Shown here piece by piece: positions 14,764 to 15,481 of a stretch of DNA of 15,481 nt. The stretch spans positions 1-15,481 of the forward strand of contig CBFIBY010000049.1 in assembly GCA_965660955.1 (NCBI GenBank). The letters run 5' to 3'. Each line of letters opens with the position of its first letter. Position 1 is the stretch's first letter. The translations under genes were made by a program, and so were the position numbers. The notes below the pieces were generated by a model. It was given only the letters and a program-made list of their open reading frames with translations, did no database searches and was not told where the DNA came from. Source of the stretch: UBA2040 sp965660955. GTDB lineage: Bacteria > Bacteroidota > Bacteroidia > Flavobacteriales_D > Crocinitomicaceae.

Positions 14764-15405
14764 CTATTTAACCACCGCCATCATTATCCCATCACGAATA
14801 GGTACTAAGATGTTCTCCACTCTAGTATCCGAATGAATCTTTTTGTTGTAAGCGATGAGCGCTTTTGTTGATGTATCATTGGGTTTCACCTCTTCAATCA
14901 CCTTGCCCGACCAAAGTACATTGTCCGCCATAATCAAACCTCCTGGGTTCATTTTGTCAATTACCAAATCGAAGTATGCACAATAATTTTCTTTATCGGC
15001 ATCAATAAAAACAAGATCAAATTTTTCGTCTAAATCAGGAATAATATTTGTCGCATCTCCTATTTTAAGTAAAATTTGTTCTCCCCATGGACTTTCATCA
15101 AAATATCCTTGAATCTTAGGTGCCAATTCTTCATTTATATCTATGGTAATAATCTTCCCGTCATTTTGTAAACCTTCGGCAAGGCACAGAGCAGAATATC
15201 CTGTGTAGGTGCCAATTTCAAGAATAGTTTTTGGTTTGTTCAGTTTACTAATCAAACTTAAGAATCGTCCTTGTATATGTCCAGATAGCATTCTTGGCTG
15301 AAGTACCTCGAGATGTGTCTCTCTATTGATCTTTGCCAATAAGGCACTCTCTGGGGTTGTGTGATCGCCAGCATAGGCATCTAATTTTGGGTCTAAAAAT
15401 TCCAT
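14764..15405 (-). CDS. SAM-dependent O-methyltransferase (caffeoyl-CoA OMT-like, Methyltransf_3)
   Basis: This 213-residue class I methyltransferase is of the cation-dependent catechol/caffeoyl-CoA O-methyltransferase type, full length for the bacterial group. The SAM-binding motif EIGTYTGYS is at 63-71, the acidic ribose contact ITIDINEE at 86-93, GDATNIIPDL at 116-125, and the metal/SAM motif FIDADKENY at 133-141 with D135. ADNVLWSGKV at 160-169 supplies D161 and N162, expected metal ligands. Substrate of the bacterial proteins is mostly unknown. It stands alone; a -7-like box TAACTTTA (15417 to 15410, seven of eight) lies five bases before the start codon. The downstream side faces the hairpin repeats. 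Confidence 0.92.
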   Translation of the reverse strand: MEFLDPKLDAYAGDHTTPESALLAKINRETHLEVLQPRMLSGHIQGRFLSLISKLNKPKTILEIGTYTGYSALCLAEGLQNDGKIITIDINEELAPKIQGYFDESPWGEQILLKIGDATNIIPDLDEKFDLVFIDADKENYCAYFDLVIDKMNPGGLIMADNVLWSGKVIEEVKPNDTSTKALIAYNKKIHSDTRVENILVPIRDGIMMAVVK

Positions 15406-15469
15406 TGGATAAAGTTAATAGGATTTGACGATTTATTCCATTCCTCAATAAACTCTATTCTATTTGTTT

Positions 15470-15481
15470 ATGAAATTAGAA
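15470..15481 (+). CDS. Possible start of a divergent gene (only four codons visible)
   Basis: An ATG at 15470 opens M-K-L-E before the window ends. It is preceded by TCTATTTG (15459-15466), one mismatch from the Bacteroidota -7 box, and lies divergent to the O-methyltransferase. Four codons cannot establish a gene; the call rests on the box and the geometry. Confidence 0.3.

Overview
The window looks like chromosomal DNA of a member of the Bacteroidota, most likely Flavobacteriales. The evidence is AT-rich DNA, A/T-rich start regions without clear Shine-Dalgarno motifs, exact matches to the Bacteroidota -7 promoter box TAnnTTTG ahead of several genes, FGQ/AFAQ/AQAQ-type signal peptide ends, and the protein families present. 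The genus cannot be fixed from the sequence. There is one run of ten Ns (7601-7610) inside a gene. No rRNA, tRNA, transposase or CRISPR array was seen.

Layout. (1) 1-1382, minus: the start of a large secreted protein built from a tandem array of ~60-residue dockerin-like units, each with two calcium-binding loops and four cysteines; it runs off the left edge. (2) 1383-1736: a divergent gene-free spacer with a good promoter for pepT. (3) 1737-4669, plus: housekeeping run pepT (tripeptidase), holA (DNA polymerase III delta), rsmE (16S rRNA methyltransferase), tightly packed. (4) 10539 down to 4674, minus: a six-gene operon-like run of polysaccharide deacetylase-like protein, FemAB/GNAT-like acyltransferase, FabG-like reductase, membrane nucleotide-sugar 4,6-dehydratase, hotdog thioesterase and exported YwqK/MORN-repeat protein. 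The first four suggest synthesis or modification of a surface glycan (inference). (5) 10612-11549, plus: a small exported protein of unknown function overlapping a CYTH-domain phosphohydrolase. (6) 13497 down to 11523, minus: threonine aldolase, a lipoprotein and a small unknown protein, joined by 1-nt and 4-nt overlaps. (7) 13588-14400, plus: a TauE/SafE-type anion transporter. (8) 14401-14763: a gene-free convergent spacer filled by two 127-bp near-identical elements, each a regular string of five small hairpins between 8-bp terminal inverted repeats, plus a third fragment. (9) 15405 down to 14764, minus: a SAM-dependent O-methyltransferase; a possible divergent gene begins at 15470.

The two observations that ordinary gene annotation does not explain are the hairpin elements at 14418-14746 and the dockerin-like array at 1-1313. 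The N-gap in the dehydratase probably hides a transmembrane helix.
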